From: Chlamydiia bacterium
Lineage (GTDB): Bacteria > Chlamydiota > Chlamydiia > Chlamydiales > GCA-2402025
Reading direction: 5' to 3'
DNA: 64,000 nt
NCBI GenBank assembly: GCA_022601395.1
Contig: JAJACS010000001.1
Coordinates: 74,299 to 138,298 of the forward strand
In this document: positions 25,310 through 33,327 of the stretch, one piece after another
Numbering within the stretch: the stretch's first letter is position 1
Layout of the letters: every line of letters starts with the position of its first letter
Program-made: the position numbers and the translations under genes
The notes under the pieces: generated by a model
Seen by the model: the letters and a program-made list of their open reading frames with translations, nothing else
The model's database searches: none
What the model was told of the DNA's origin: nothing

Positions 25310-25708
25310 CTTTTGATCGTTGCCGCTTTGCCCGGAAGATTCTCCCGCATGTCTATGAAAGCTACGTCCAGCAATGAGTCCTGTGCATAAGAAGATAAGT
25401 GGCGGTAAGAATATTGATAGAATTACGCCAACTACAGCAATAATAATCACAGTAACTTTTTGTTGCTTATTGCAAAAACGAAATACACCGTGAGCAGCTC
25501 TTCCGATATGCTTTGGAATCCATACACCTATAACTCCTCCAATCCCTGCAGCATAGATGCTCCAACCAGGACCATAAAAGAGGAAGCTAAAAAAGCTTGC
25601 TAGGATGAACACGATCGTAAAGAAAATCTCAACATGGTAACGCTTACCGAAGTTTTCGATCTGCTGAACCGATACGCCATCCTTTTTCTCTTCATCCATA
25701 TTAGCCAT
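25307..25708 (-). CDS. small membrane protein
   Basis: The 133-residue product starts after AAGGAA (spacing about eight) and has four hydrophobic segments, including 'IFFTIVFILASFFSFLFYG' and 'KVTVIIIAVVGVILSIFL'. The C terminus is hydrophilic with 'HRHAGESSGQSGNDQK'. I recognise no family. It is divergent from the type II secretion operon (gap 25709-25919, AT-rich). Confidence 0.65.
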   Translation of the reverse strand: MANMDEEKKDGVSVQQIENFGKRYHVEIFFTIVFILASFFSFLFYGPGWSIYAAGIGGVIGVWIPKHIGRAAHGVFRFCNKQQKVTVIIIAVVGVILSIFLPPLIFLCTGLIAGRSFHRHAGESSGQSGNDQK

Positions 25709-25919
25709 AACAATGTTCCTTAAATTAGTAGAGCGGGATTCAAACTAACTCAAACAAAATGCTCGAATTTGATGGAACCAAACTCTTTCCCTATATTTAA
25801 AGTTAATTATTAAAGAATTTTTTTGCAAATCAAAACAAAGTAAACTGATTTCTTTTGCTATTATTTTTTGGATTTAATAAACTGCCCAGCTTCTATCTAA
25901 ATGAATAAGGTATAGTGAT

Positions 25920-27287
25920 TTGTTAGCAAAACCTTTTCGCTTTTTTAGCCTCTTAAGTATTTTAAAAAAAGTTTCTCTTTTTTTCGTTGTCTTATCGCTT
26001 GTTTTAGCATCAATTTCAGCTCTTTATTTACTGCGCGCTAAAGATCAAACGGTTATAGCAAATAACGAAGTTTCCGAACTGCTTAATGCTTCTGAAGTTA
26101 AAGAAGCTAAAGAGTTTAGTTTCGATGCGATCAAGCTTGATAAAGATTTTGCAACGCTTTTTGAAAGAGACTTAAACTCGGATCTTTCATTTCTTGGTAA
26201 AAATTCAAGGCCAGATGCACTTTCTCGAAATTCGAAAGCTCTTATCCAACTGAAAGAGAGTGATGAGCAGCGTATTGTTGAAGAAGGGGAGAAGGTGTAC
26301 TTCAGATACAAGGAAGGGGCTCTATCTTTTTCAGAAGTAGCTACACCATTATGGGTTAAAGTAAAAGGGATTGGAAACTCTTTGTTTTTAGACAGTAAAG
26401 TGGTGGTAGCGTCCGAGGAATCAGAGCAAGTGTTTCAAGAAAGCGCAAAACTAGAACTTGTGAAAAGGAATTATGTGCCGTCACAAGATGCGATTCCTTA
26501 TTATTTTGAGTCTTTATCTTCTGCTACATGGCTTGTGCCAGATAAATTTTTTCAGCTCTACGGAGGGGCAGACTACCAAGATAAGAAGGGAGCTTACCGC
26601 TTAAAGTTAACTCCTGGCGGCTCTTTTTGTTTTGTGAAAGATCAAGACCTTCTCTATTACAATGGAAAAGACTGGTTACTTGCAAAAGAGAATCAAGATG
26701 TGAGTAATTACCCTATTGCGGAAGTAAAGATTAACTCCCAGTCAAGGCTTGCTCTTAGAGTATGGGATAAAAGTGGAATGCTTGAGCGTTTGCATACATT
26801 TTCATGTGATAAACTGCCTGCGTTTAATTTGAGAGTAGATGAAATCTTTTCTAAAATCCGCCCAAGGTCTAAATCTCAGGTCACTTGTAAAGTTGCTGGA
26901 AAAACAGCAATGCTTAAAAATGGTGACTGGCTTTTAAAGAAAGAAAATCATTGGAAACTTCTAAGAACATATGACGAAATCCAAAGGTATTTACAGTATG
27001 AGCTCGAAGGAGAACTTTTTGTCTTTGATCAGATAGAAAAAAACGAAAGTAATCCTATTTTTAAAGGTCATTTATTCGATACAATGAGAACCCAAATGCA
27101 AGTAGTTCGGATCCCAATAGCATTAAGTAATAAGGATCACAGTAAGAAGAAGAATAAATTACTTAAGAAAGTGACCCCCGCTTCCGAAGATTTTACAGAC
27201 ACCGATGATTTTGATGACTATGAAGAAGATGACGAAGAGCTTCTTCGTTTAACTGGAGAAGGCGCCCATCATGAGATTGAAAAATAA
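25920..27287 (+). CDS. GspC-like inner-membrane protein of the type II secretion operon
   Basis: This 455-residue protein is the first gene of the secretion operon, starting at a TTG with ATAAGG nine bases upstream. It has one N-terminal membrane helix ('VSLFFVVLSLVLASISALYLL', about 18-38) and a large periplasmic part, ending in a very acidic segment ('DFTDTDDFDDYEEDDEELL'). Its position immediately before gspD matches the Chlamydia gene CT573 as I recall it. GspC couples the inner-membrane assembly to the secretin, but sequence similarity to classical GspC (HR domain) is not evident to me. The last 17 bases overlap gspD. Confidence 0.65.
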   Translation: MLAKPFRFFSLLSILKKVSLFFVVLSLVLASISALYLLRAKDQTVIANNEVSELLNASEVKEAKEFSFDAIKLDKDFATLFERDLNSDLSFLGKNSRPDALSRNSKALIQLKESDEQRIVEEGEKVYFRYKEGALSFSEVATPLWVKVKGIGNSLFLDSKVVVASEESEQVFQESAKLELVKRNYVPSQDAIPYYFESLSSATWLVPDKFFQLYGGADYQDKKGAYRLKLTPGGSFCFVKDQDLLYYNGKDWLLAKENQDVSNYPIAEVKINSQSRLALRVWDKSGMLERLHTFSCDKLPAFNLRVDEIFSKIRPRSKSQVTCKVAGKTAMLKNGDWLLKKENHWKLLRTYDEIQRYLQYELEGELFVFDQIEKNESNPIFKGHLFDTMRTQMQVVRIPIALSNKDHSKKKNKLLKKVTPASEDFTDTDDFDDYEEDDEELLRLTGEGAHHEIEK

Positions 27288-29640
27288 TAAAATTCTATTT
27301 TTTGTCTTAAGCGTTTTTATCGCTTCATCGCTTTCTGCGATGAGCATCGAAGAAAAGCAGCAAGTTTTGACTCCCGCGGAATCTCAAGGAGAAAGCCTAG
27401 AAGCATCTCTTAGAAAAATCAACAAACAGCTCAAAGAATATCGCTCTCTTCTCAAGACACGTTACAGCCAAGTTGCAAAATTGATTGATGCTGAAGCAGA
27501 TGAAGAGCATTACCAGCAGCTTTTATCAGAAGTAAATGAGATTAAAATCCTTGTAAAAGACTTAGAAACAGAGTGGCGAGAGAAAGCTCTTGATGAGATG
27601 AAGAAGGACGAAGAACCTTATGGGTTCTGGGATCAGGAAGATACCACTCTTCCTCAACTTGTCATGGAATATGGAGCTGGAGATTTTCTGTATGTGATCC
27701 CTCCAGAAATGCTTTCAATGAAATTGAATATGCACTCATCTGTTCCTATCCCAAGAGAATCATGGGCAGAGCTTTTAGAAATCATGCTTGCTCAGAACGG
27801 TATTGGTGTTAAACAACTAAACCCATATGCAAGACAGCTTTATATTCTTAAACAAGACCTTATCGCTGTAAACTCCATTGTAAATAGCACGAAAGATCTA
27901 AAGAAAGTACCTGCGAACTCGAGGATGATTTATATCTTTTCACCTCCTCCTGAGCAGGTGAAAAGCGTGAGCTACTTCTTCGAGAGATTTAGAGATCCGA
28001 AAAGAACGTTCGTCTATCAAGTAGGCTTTAAAATCGCGATCGTATCTATGAAAGAGGAAGTGGAAAAGCTACTTTCTCTTTATGACGCTGTTTGGGAAAA
28101 AGAGTCGGAAAAAGTCACAAGAGTGGTACCTCTAAAGAAAATGTCTCCTCGAGATATGGAGAAAATCTTAAAGTCCTACTTTGGTGATTTATCAGAGCGT
28201 AATCGTTTAGCCATGACAAGAGGTGGAGATGATCTGAGCATCATGAATCTATCTCATGAATCATCCCTTGTTCTTGTTGGGATGAAAGATATGGTAAACA
28301 AAGCAGAAGAGGTGATTACAGAAACAGAGGAGCAGATTTCTAATCCATGTGAGATGACTGTTCATTGGTATACATGTAGACATAGTGACCCTGTAGATAT
28401 TGCAAACGTTTTAGAGAAGGTCTATCTGTCCTTGATATTTTCAGGAACGGACTCAGGCGAAAAAGACCTTATGGATAGAGAATATCCTCACTACGGACCT
28501 GATCTGAATTTAGAATTTCCTCAGCCTGCATACACATATGGTCCTCCAGGGCCAGCTCCTATTGTAAACCCGCCGCTTGTTGTTCCGGGAACGCTAGATG
28601 AGCAAAGAAAGAAAAGTTCCACTTATAACTTTATTCCTTACCCAAAGACAGGCTCGATCATGATGGTTGTGCGCCGTGATACTTTGGATAAGCTAAAAGA
28701 TCTTCTTCGCAAGCTAGATGTTCCAAAGAAAATGGTGCATATTGAAGTCTTGCTTTTTGAGAAGGTGATCAAGAATAAGAATAACTTTGGCCTCAACATG
28801 CTGAAGATGGGATCTTTTGCAAGTGGTGAAAAAAATACAGGGGTTCAGTATGAATCGCAAACAGGATCGCCTCTTAAAGGTATCTTGCAATTCCTTATTA
28901 CAAGGCCGAATAGAAAGGCGTTCCCAGCCTTTGACATCGCCTATAACTTTCTTATGTCTCAAGAGGATGTAAGGATCAATGCATCACCTTCTGTTTCCAC
29001 AGTGAATCAAGTTCCGGCAAAAGTATCGATTGTAGAAGAGCTTTCTGTAAATAATGGAGCCGCCCCTATTGAAACTGGGAATGGTACGATTGCTTTTGAA
29101 AACTCTTATACAAGAAATCAGTACGGCATCAACCTTGTTATGACTCCGACGATTCATGAGCCAGATCCTGATGACTTGGATGCAAGGCGTTTCATTACAC
29201 TTGAGACAAATGTAAACTTTGATATGATCTTGTCTGATGTAAATGACAGACCAAAGGTAAACAGACGCTCTGTTGAAAACCAAGTAAGGGTGATGGATGG
29301 AGAGACGATTATTCTTGGAGGTCTCCGCAAAAAGACAGGAGAGGATAATACAGAGAAAATTCCTTTCCTCGGAGAAATACCTGGAATTGCTAAATTCTTT
29401 GGTACCTCTAAGCTTACTGATGAAATGACAGAGATCATCATATTTATTACTCCAAGGGTTCTTCTTGATTCAAAAGAAGAGATGGAGAAATTAAGAGACC
29501 AAGAATTGCGTAAAAGGCCAGGGGATCTACCTGAATTTTTACAAAGAATCATTGACGCAAGAAAGCGTGAAAAGAAAAAGCTGTTCGAAAATAGTTTTAA
29601 ACTTCTCTTTGGTACCAATGAATCAAACTTTAAAACCTAG
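27271..29640 (+). CDS. gspD: type II secretion secretin
   Basis: This outer-membrane channel protein has 789 residues and a signal peptide (MRLKNNKILFFVLSVFIASSLSA). A coiled coil at about 45-110 ('SLRKINKQLKEYRSLLKTRY') precedes N-domains. The C-terminal secretin pore signature is clear: 'VSTVNQVPAKVSIVEEL', 'VRVMDGETIILGGL', 'KIPFLGEIPGIAKFFGT' and 'EMTEIIIFITPRVL'. The N-terminal coiled coil is unusual for GspD and recalls chlamydial secretins. GGAGAAGG precedes the ATG by eight bases. It overlaps gspC-like and gspE genes. Confidence 0.92.
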   Translation: MRLKNNKILFFVLSVFIASSLSAMSIEEKQQVLTPAESQGESLEASLRKINKQLKEYRSLLKTRYSQVAKLIDAEADEEHYQQLLSEVNEIKILVKDLETEWREKALDEMKKDEEPYGFWDQEDTTLPQLVMEYGAGDFLYVIPPEMLSMKLNMHSSVPIPRESWAELLEIMLAQNGIGVKQLNPYARQLYILKQDLIAVNSIVNSTKDLKKVPANSRMIYIFSPPPEQVKSVSYFFERFRDPKRTFVYQVGFKIAIVSMKEEVEKLLSLYDAVWEKESEKVTRVVPLKKMSPRDMEKILKSYFGDLSERNRLAMTRGGDDLSIMNLSHESSLVLVGMKDMVNKAEEVITETEEQISNPCEMTVHWYTCRHSDPVDIANVLEKVYLSLIFSGTDSGEKDLMDREYPHYGPDLNLEFPQPAYTYGPPGPAPIVNPPLVVPGTLDEQRKKSSTYNFIPYPKTGSIMMVVRRDTLDKLKDLLRKLDVPKKMVHIEVLLFEKVIKNKNNFGLNMLKMGSFASGEKNTGVQYESQTGSPLKGILQFLITRPNRKAFPAFDIAYNFLMSQEDVRINASPSVSTVNQVPAKVSIVEELSVNNGAAPIETGNGTIAFENSYTRNQYGINLVMTPTIHEPDPDDLDARRFITLETNVNFDMILSDVNDRPKVNRRSVENQVRVMDGETIILGGLRKKTGEDNTEKIPFLGEIPGIAKFFGTSKLTDEMTEIIIFITPRVLLDSKEEMEKLRDQELRKRPGDLPEFLQRIIDARKREKKKLFENSFKLLFGTNESNFKT

Positions 29641-31219
29641 TCTTTTAGATGAAGCAGCAGAGAAAAATCTTTCTTTAGCAAAGCGTTTTGGCCTAAAGGT
29701 CTACGAATCTCTTTCTGACTTTCGTTATGTAAAAGAGAAAATCTCAAAGGTGCCCTATTCTTTTGCAAAAAAGAGACTGATCCTTCCGGTTGATGAAGAG
29801 GAGGGAGTTGTAATTGTTGCCATTGCAAATCCTGATGACTTAGAAGCGTTGCAAGAATTTAAGTGCATGATTTCTTCTCCCGTAAGGGAGGTCTATTCTT
29901 CAAAGGAAGTATTAGAAGCTGCAATCGAGAAATGTTACCACCAAAAAGATCGCGTTGCTTCTGATTATTTTGAAGATCTAAATAAAAATGAAAATGCAGA
30001 GAACGGTGAAGAAGACACTTGCTATGACTTGCTAGAGCAAAAGTCCGATGCTCCAGTTATAAAAATGCTTAATGTGATTTTTATTGAAGCTGTTCAACAA
30101 GTAGCATCAGATATTCACTTTGAGCCAACAGAAAACAACCTAGAAGTAAGGTATCGAATAGATGGCGTTCTGCAAAAGCGTCACACCCCTCCAAAAGAGT
30201 ATCAAACGCAGCTTCTTACCCGTATTAAGGTTATGTCAAAGCTTGACATTGCAGAGCATAGACTTCCTCAGGATGGGCGCTTAAAACTTGGCATAGGACA
30301 AAGGCAGATAGATTTCCGTGTAAGTACTGTTCCTGTTGTATATGGCGAGCGAATCGTTCTTCGTATTTTAGATAAAAGTAATATTGTCCTTGGGCTCGAT
30401 AAAATTGGCCTGCCTTTTGAAACGTGCAAGAGCTTTAAGAAGCAGATCTCGCAAAACCAGGGGATCGTTCTTGTGACAGGGCCAACGGGTAGCGGTAAAA
30501 CAACAACACTTTATAGCGGCATTTCAGAAATATCTTCTCCTGAAATCAATATCATGACAATTGAAGATCCAGTGGAATATAAACTTCCTGGAATGGCACA
30601 GATCGGGGTAAACCCTAAGATCGACTTGGATTTTGCAAGAGGACTCCGTAGTATCTTAAGACAAGATCCAGATGTTATTATGATCGGAGAAATTCGTGAT
30701 AAGGAAACAGCAGAGATCGCGATCCAGTCTTCATTAACAGGTCATATGGTGCTAAGTACTCTCCATACGAACGATGCTCCATCAGCTTTAACAAGACTTG
30801 TGGATATGGGCATAGAGCCCTATCTACTTACCTCTTCTGTGATCGCTGTTCTTGCACAAAGACTTGTACGCGTTGTTTGTCCAAACTGCAAAAAGGGATA
30901 TACTCCTAACGATGAGGAGCTCAGTGAGCTGGGGCTTTTGAGAAAGGATCTAAAAGATAACACTCTCTATAAAGGAGAAGGCTGCGATAGCTGCTTCTTC
31001 TCAGGGTATAAAGGACGTCACGGGATCTATGAGCTCATGGATGTAAACACGCAAATTAAAAGGCAGCTTTTAAGAAGTCCTGACGCCCTAGAGCTTCAAA
31101 AGGTCGCTTTTGAATCTGGGATGTCATCTCTTCGCAATGAAGGAGCTAAGCTTGCAGCAAGCGGTGTTACTTCAAGTGCTGAGGTGTTAAGAGTAACAAG
31201 ACAAATAAGTTTCGACTAA
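29618..31219 (+). CDS. gspE: type II secretion ATPase
   Basis: The cytosolic hexameric motor has about 533 residues. Motifs are the N1E-type domain, 'ASDIHFEPTENNLEVRYRIDG', Walker A 'GPTGSGKTTTLYSGI', Asp box 'IMTIEDPVEYKLPGMAQIGV', Walker B 'RQDPDVIMIGEIRDKETAEIA', His box 'GHMVLSTLHTNDAPSAL', and a tetra-Cys zinc site (two CxxC pairs: 'CPNC' and 'CDSC'). I chose ATG 29618, which overlaps gspD by 23 bases; an upstream in-frame start at 29552 lies inside gspD. It energises pseudopilus growth through GspF. Confidence 0.93.
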   Translation: MNQTLKPSLLDEAAEKNLSLAKRFGLKVYESLSDFRYVKEKISKVPYSFAKKRLILPVDEEEGVVIVAIANPDDLEALQEFKCMISSPVREVYSSKEVLEAAIEKCYHQKDRVASDYFEDLNKNENAENGEEDTCYDLLEQKSDAPVIKMLNVIFIEAVQQVASDIHFEPTENNLEVRYRIDGVLQKRHTPPKEYQTQLLTRIKVMSKLDIAEHRLPQDGRLKLGIGQRQIDFRVSTVPVVYGERIVLRILDKSNIVLGLDKIGLPFETCKSFKKQISQNQGIVLVTGPTGSGKTTTLYSGISEISSPEINIMTIEDPVEYKLPGMAQIGVNPKIDLDFARGLRSILRQDPDVIMIGEIRDKETAEIAIQSSLTGHMVLSTLHTNDAPSALTRLVDMGIEPYLLTSSVIAVLAQRLVRVVCPNCKKGYTPNDEELSELGLLRKDLKDNTLYKGEGCDSCFFSGYKGRHGIYELMDVNTQIKRQLLRSPDALELQKVAFESGMSSLRNEGAKLAASGVTSSAEVLRVTRQISFD

Positions 31220-31234
31220 GACAAAGGTGTGCAG

Positions 31235-32422
31235 TTGCCTCTTTACAGATACCAGGCTATTTCAAAGGAAGGAAAGAAAACCTTCGGCGTAATCAATGCA
31301 GACTCTTTTGAGGTTGCAAAGGAGAACTTGCAAAAGCAAAAGATCCTAGTGATTAAGCTTTTTTCTTTTAAGGAAAAGTCCAAGCAACTCTCTTTGCCAA
31401 AGGATCTTGTTGTCTCTTTTACAAGAGATCTGTCACAACTATTAAGGGCTGGCCTTCCTCTTTATGAAAGCCTTATGGCTGTTGAAGAAAAGTATAGATC
31501 TAACAAGGCTCATCCTCTCTTTTTAGATCTTTGCGATAAGGTGAAATCAGGGATGCAGCTCTCTTCTGCTCTTACCCTTTATCCAAAGGTTTTTGATCAG
31601 GTGTATATTTCGATGATCGAATCAGCAGAAGAGACAGGAAAACTTGCAAGCACCTTTTCTCAGCTTGAAAAGCTCATTGTGCGCCAGCAGAAACTTAAAA
31701 AGCAGCTAACCTCTGCTATGATTTATCCGATGTTTCTAATGGGTTTTTGCTTTGTTGTTGTGAATGCACTTTTTTTCTTTCTTATCCCTTCAATGGAGCA
31801 GCTATTTGAAGAAAGAGAGCTCCATCCTTTTACTGCTGTGATTATTGGCATTAGTAAATTCTTAAGAAGTAACGGTCCATATATCGGTATATCACTTCTT
31901 GCTATCGTTATTTTTTGTGTGATTTATTTCTCAAAACCCGCTGGAAAGCTACTGCTGCAGAAATTCTATTTAAAGGTCCCTATCTTAAATAGGATGATTA
32001 CACAGGCAGTGCTATCAAGGTTTTGTAGAAGCTTATCTATTATGCTTGCAGGAAGTGTATCGCTTCTTGATGCACTAAAATTATCTAAGGGGATTATGAA
32101 AAACCCTTACTTTGAAAAAGTTATTACCAATGTGGAATCGAAGGTAGAGCAGGGGGGCAAGCTTTCTGAAGAGCTTACAAAGAGCCCGCTCATCCCAACG
32201 CTTGTTACTAGGATGCTTACCATCGCTGAAGAAACAGGAAATGTATCAGAAATGCTCGAGAGTATTTCTGACATTTATGAAGAAGAGCTTGGAAGATCTC
32301 TTGCAAGATTCACAGCGCTATTGCAACCTGTGATGCTTCTTTTCCTTGCATTTGTCGTCGGTACTGTGATTCTTTCCATACTTCTGCCACTGACCGATGT
32401 TGGATCATTTTTAAATACATAA
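31235..32422 (+). CDS. gspF: type II secretion inner-membrane platform protein
   Basis: GspF (about 395 residues) has the N-terminal 'PLYRYQAISKEGKKTFG' domain, two T2SSF repeats with 'FTRDLSQLLRAGLPLYESL' and 'FCRSLSIMLAGSVSLLDAL', and three membrane helices (about 170-195, 220-240, 365-390). 'MLTIAEETGNVSEML' is a typical second-repeat motif. The start is uncertain: GTG 31229 would leave only one base after AAAGG, while TTG 31235 gives normal spacing and a typical N terminus, so I prefer 31235. It recruits GspE and extrudes pseudopilins. Confidence 0.9.
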   Translation: MPLYRYQAISKEGKKTFGVINADSFEVAKENLQKQKILVIKLFSFKEKSKQLSLPKDLVVSFTRDLSQLLRAGLPLYESLMAVEEKYRSNKAHPLFLDLCDKVKSGMQLSSALTLYPKVFDQVYISMIESAEETGKLASTFSQLEKLIVRQQKLKKQLTSAMIYPMFLMGFCFVVVNALFFFLIPSMEQLFEERELHPFTAVIIGISKFLRSNGPYIGISLLAIVIFCVIYFSKPAGKLLLQKFYLKVPILNRMITQAVLSRFCRSLSIMLAGSVSLLDALKLSKGIMKNPYFEKVITNVESKVEQGGKLSEELTKSPLIPTLVTRMLTIAEETGNVSEMLESISDIYEEELGRSLARFTALLQPVMLLFLAFVVGTVILSILLPLTDVGSFLNT

Positions 32423-32431
32423 GGAGAAACC

Positions 32432-32869
32432 ATGAGAAAAATCAAAAGAAAAAAAAGGCCCATGACTCTTCTTGAGATCATGATTGTGATCTTTATTATC
32501 GGAATCATTAGTTCTGTGATTGGCTACAACATGAAAGGGAGCCTTGAAAAAGCAAAGGCTTTTAAAACAAAAGAAGGGATCAAGAAAATCAACGAGATCT
32601 TCGACTTAGAAGTTGCCTCTGGCACACTACTTCAAGATGTTATCGATGATCCAGGGGCAGTACTAAAGTCATCAGGTCTTGTAAGCAATGTAAAAGATCT
32701 TCTAAGAGATGGCTGGGGTAAAGACTACGCAATCCGCATGTCCAAAAGTGGAAGATCTGTAATTATCAAGTCTGATAACTATGACAGGTACCAATCAAAA
32801 CAGAAAAAAAAGAGTAAGAATACACTCGCTTTGAATGATGATGATGAAGTTGAAGAAGACGAAGACTAA
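32432..32869 (+). CDS. gspG: type II secretion major pseudopilin-like protein
   Basis: The 145-residue protein follows AAGGAGA. It has a type IV-pilin-like leader 'KKRPMTLLEIMIVIFIIG', with Glu at +5 (E15) and the hydrophobic helix. The residue before the expected cleavage site is Pro10 rather than the usual Gly. The C-terminal domain has 'KTKEGIKKINEIFDLEVASG' and 'LLRDGWGKDYAIRM', with 'DGWG' matching the GspG 'DPWG' loop. The C-terminal tail is Lys- then Asp/Glu-rich ('KQKKKSKNTLALNDDDEVE'). The next gene overlaps its last 35 bases. Confidence 0.85.
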   Translation: MRKIKRKKRPMTLLEIMIVIFIIGIISSVIGYNMKGSLEKAKAFKTKEGIKKINEIFDLEVASGTLLQDVIDDPGAVLKSSGLVSNVKDLLRDGWGKDYAIRMSKSGRSVIIKSDNYDRYQSKQKKKSKNTLALNDDDEVEEDED

Positions 32870-33323
32870 AAGAGCTTTCACGCTCATAGAGGTGATAGTC
32901 TGTATTTCACTTTTATCACTAATAGGGGGTCTTTTTGCCTACAAGGCAAAAGATCTCTTTTCAGTTTATAATTTTAGAAGCGACAAAAGAAAACTCATTA
33001 ACTCTGTAGAGCTTGCAAGGCACCTATCGGTATCTTACCGCTCTGATGTTGAAATGCTGATCACTGAAGAAAAACTTGGCTATAGCCTTGTGATTAAAAG
33101 TGATGAACCGGCACTTGAAGACCACAACATGCTTTTTAAAAAAGTTACATTCACGCATATAGATAACGTTTCTTACCTTACGGATAAGAAAATAGAAGGG
33201 CCTATTAAAATTCTCTTCTCTTCAAGTGGTTGGCTGTTTCCGGCAGGCTCTCTTCAAATAAGCTCCAAGGGAAAAGGCGCCTCGACGATTGATCTTGGGA
33301 TCAACATATCCACAAGTGGATAA
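32835..33323 (+). CDS. second type II pseudopilin (GspH/I-like)
   Basis: This 162-residue protein begins with up to four Met codons (32835 to 32844); I give the first. A pilin leader follows, 'KRAFTLIEVIVCISLLSLI', with Ala14 at -1 and Glu19 at +5. The globular part has 'KRKLINSVELARHLSVSYRSD', typical of GspH-type minor pseudopilins. It is translated in a different frame inside the end of gspG. The stop is only five bases from the stop of the opposing usher-like gene. No prepilin peptidase, GspL or GspM gene is in view. Confidence 0.75.
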   Translation: MMMMKLKKTKTKRAFTLIEVIVCISLLSLIGGLFAYKAKDLFSVYNFRSDKRKLINSVELARHLSVSYRSDVEMLITEEKLGYSLVIKSDEPALEDHNMLFKKVTFTHIDNVSYLTDKKIEGPIKILFSSSGWLFPAGSLQISSKGKGASTIDLGINISTSG

Positions 33324-33327
33324 TTTC

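Noticed and set aside
25730-25760. tRNA-like GGATTCAAA stretch
   Set aside because: There is a resemblance to a T-arm, but no acceptor stem or anticodon arm can be drawn around it.
29154-29618. 154-residue reverse-strand frame inside gspD
   Set aside because: It is antisense to the conserved secretin signature, low in complexity, and has no ribosome binding site.
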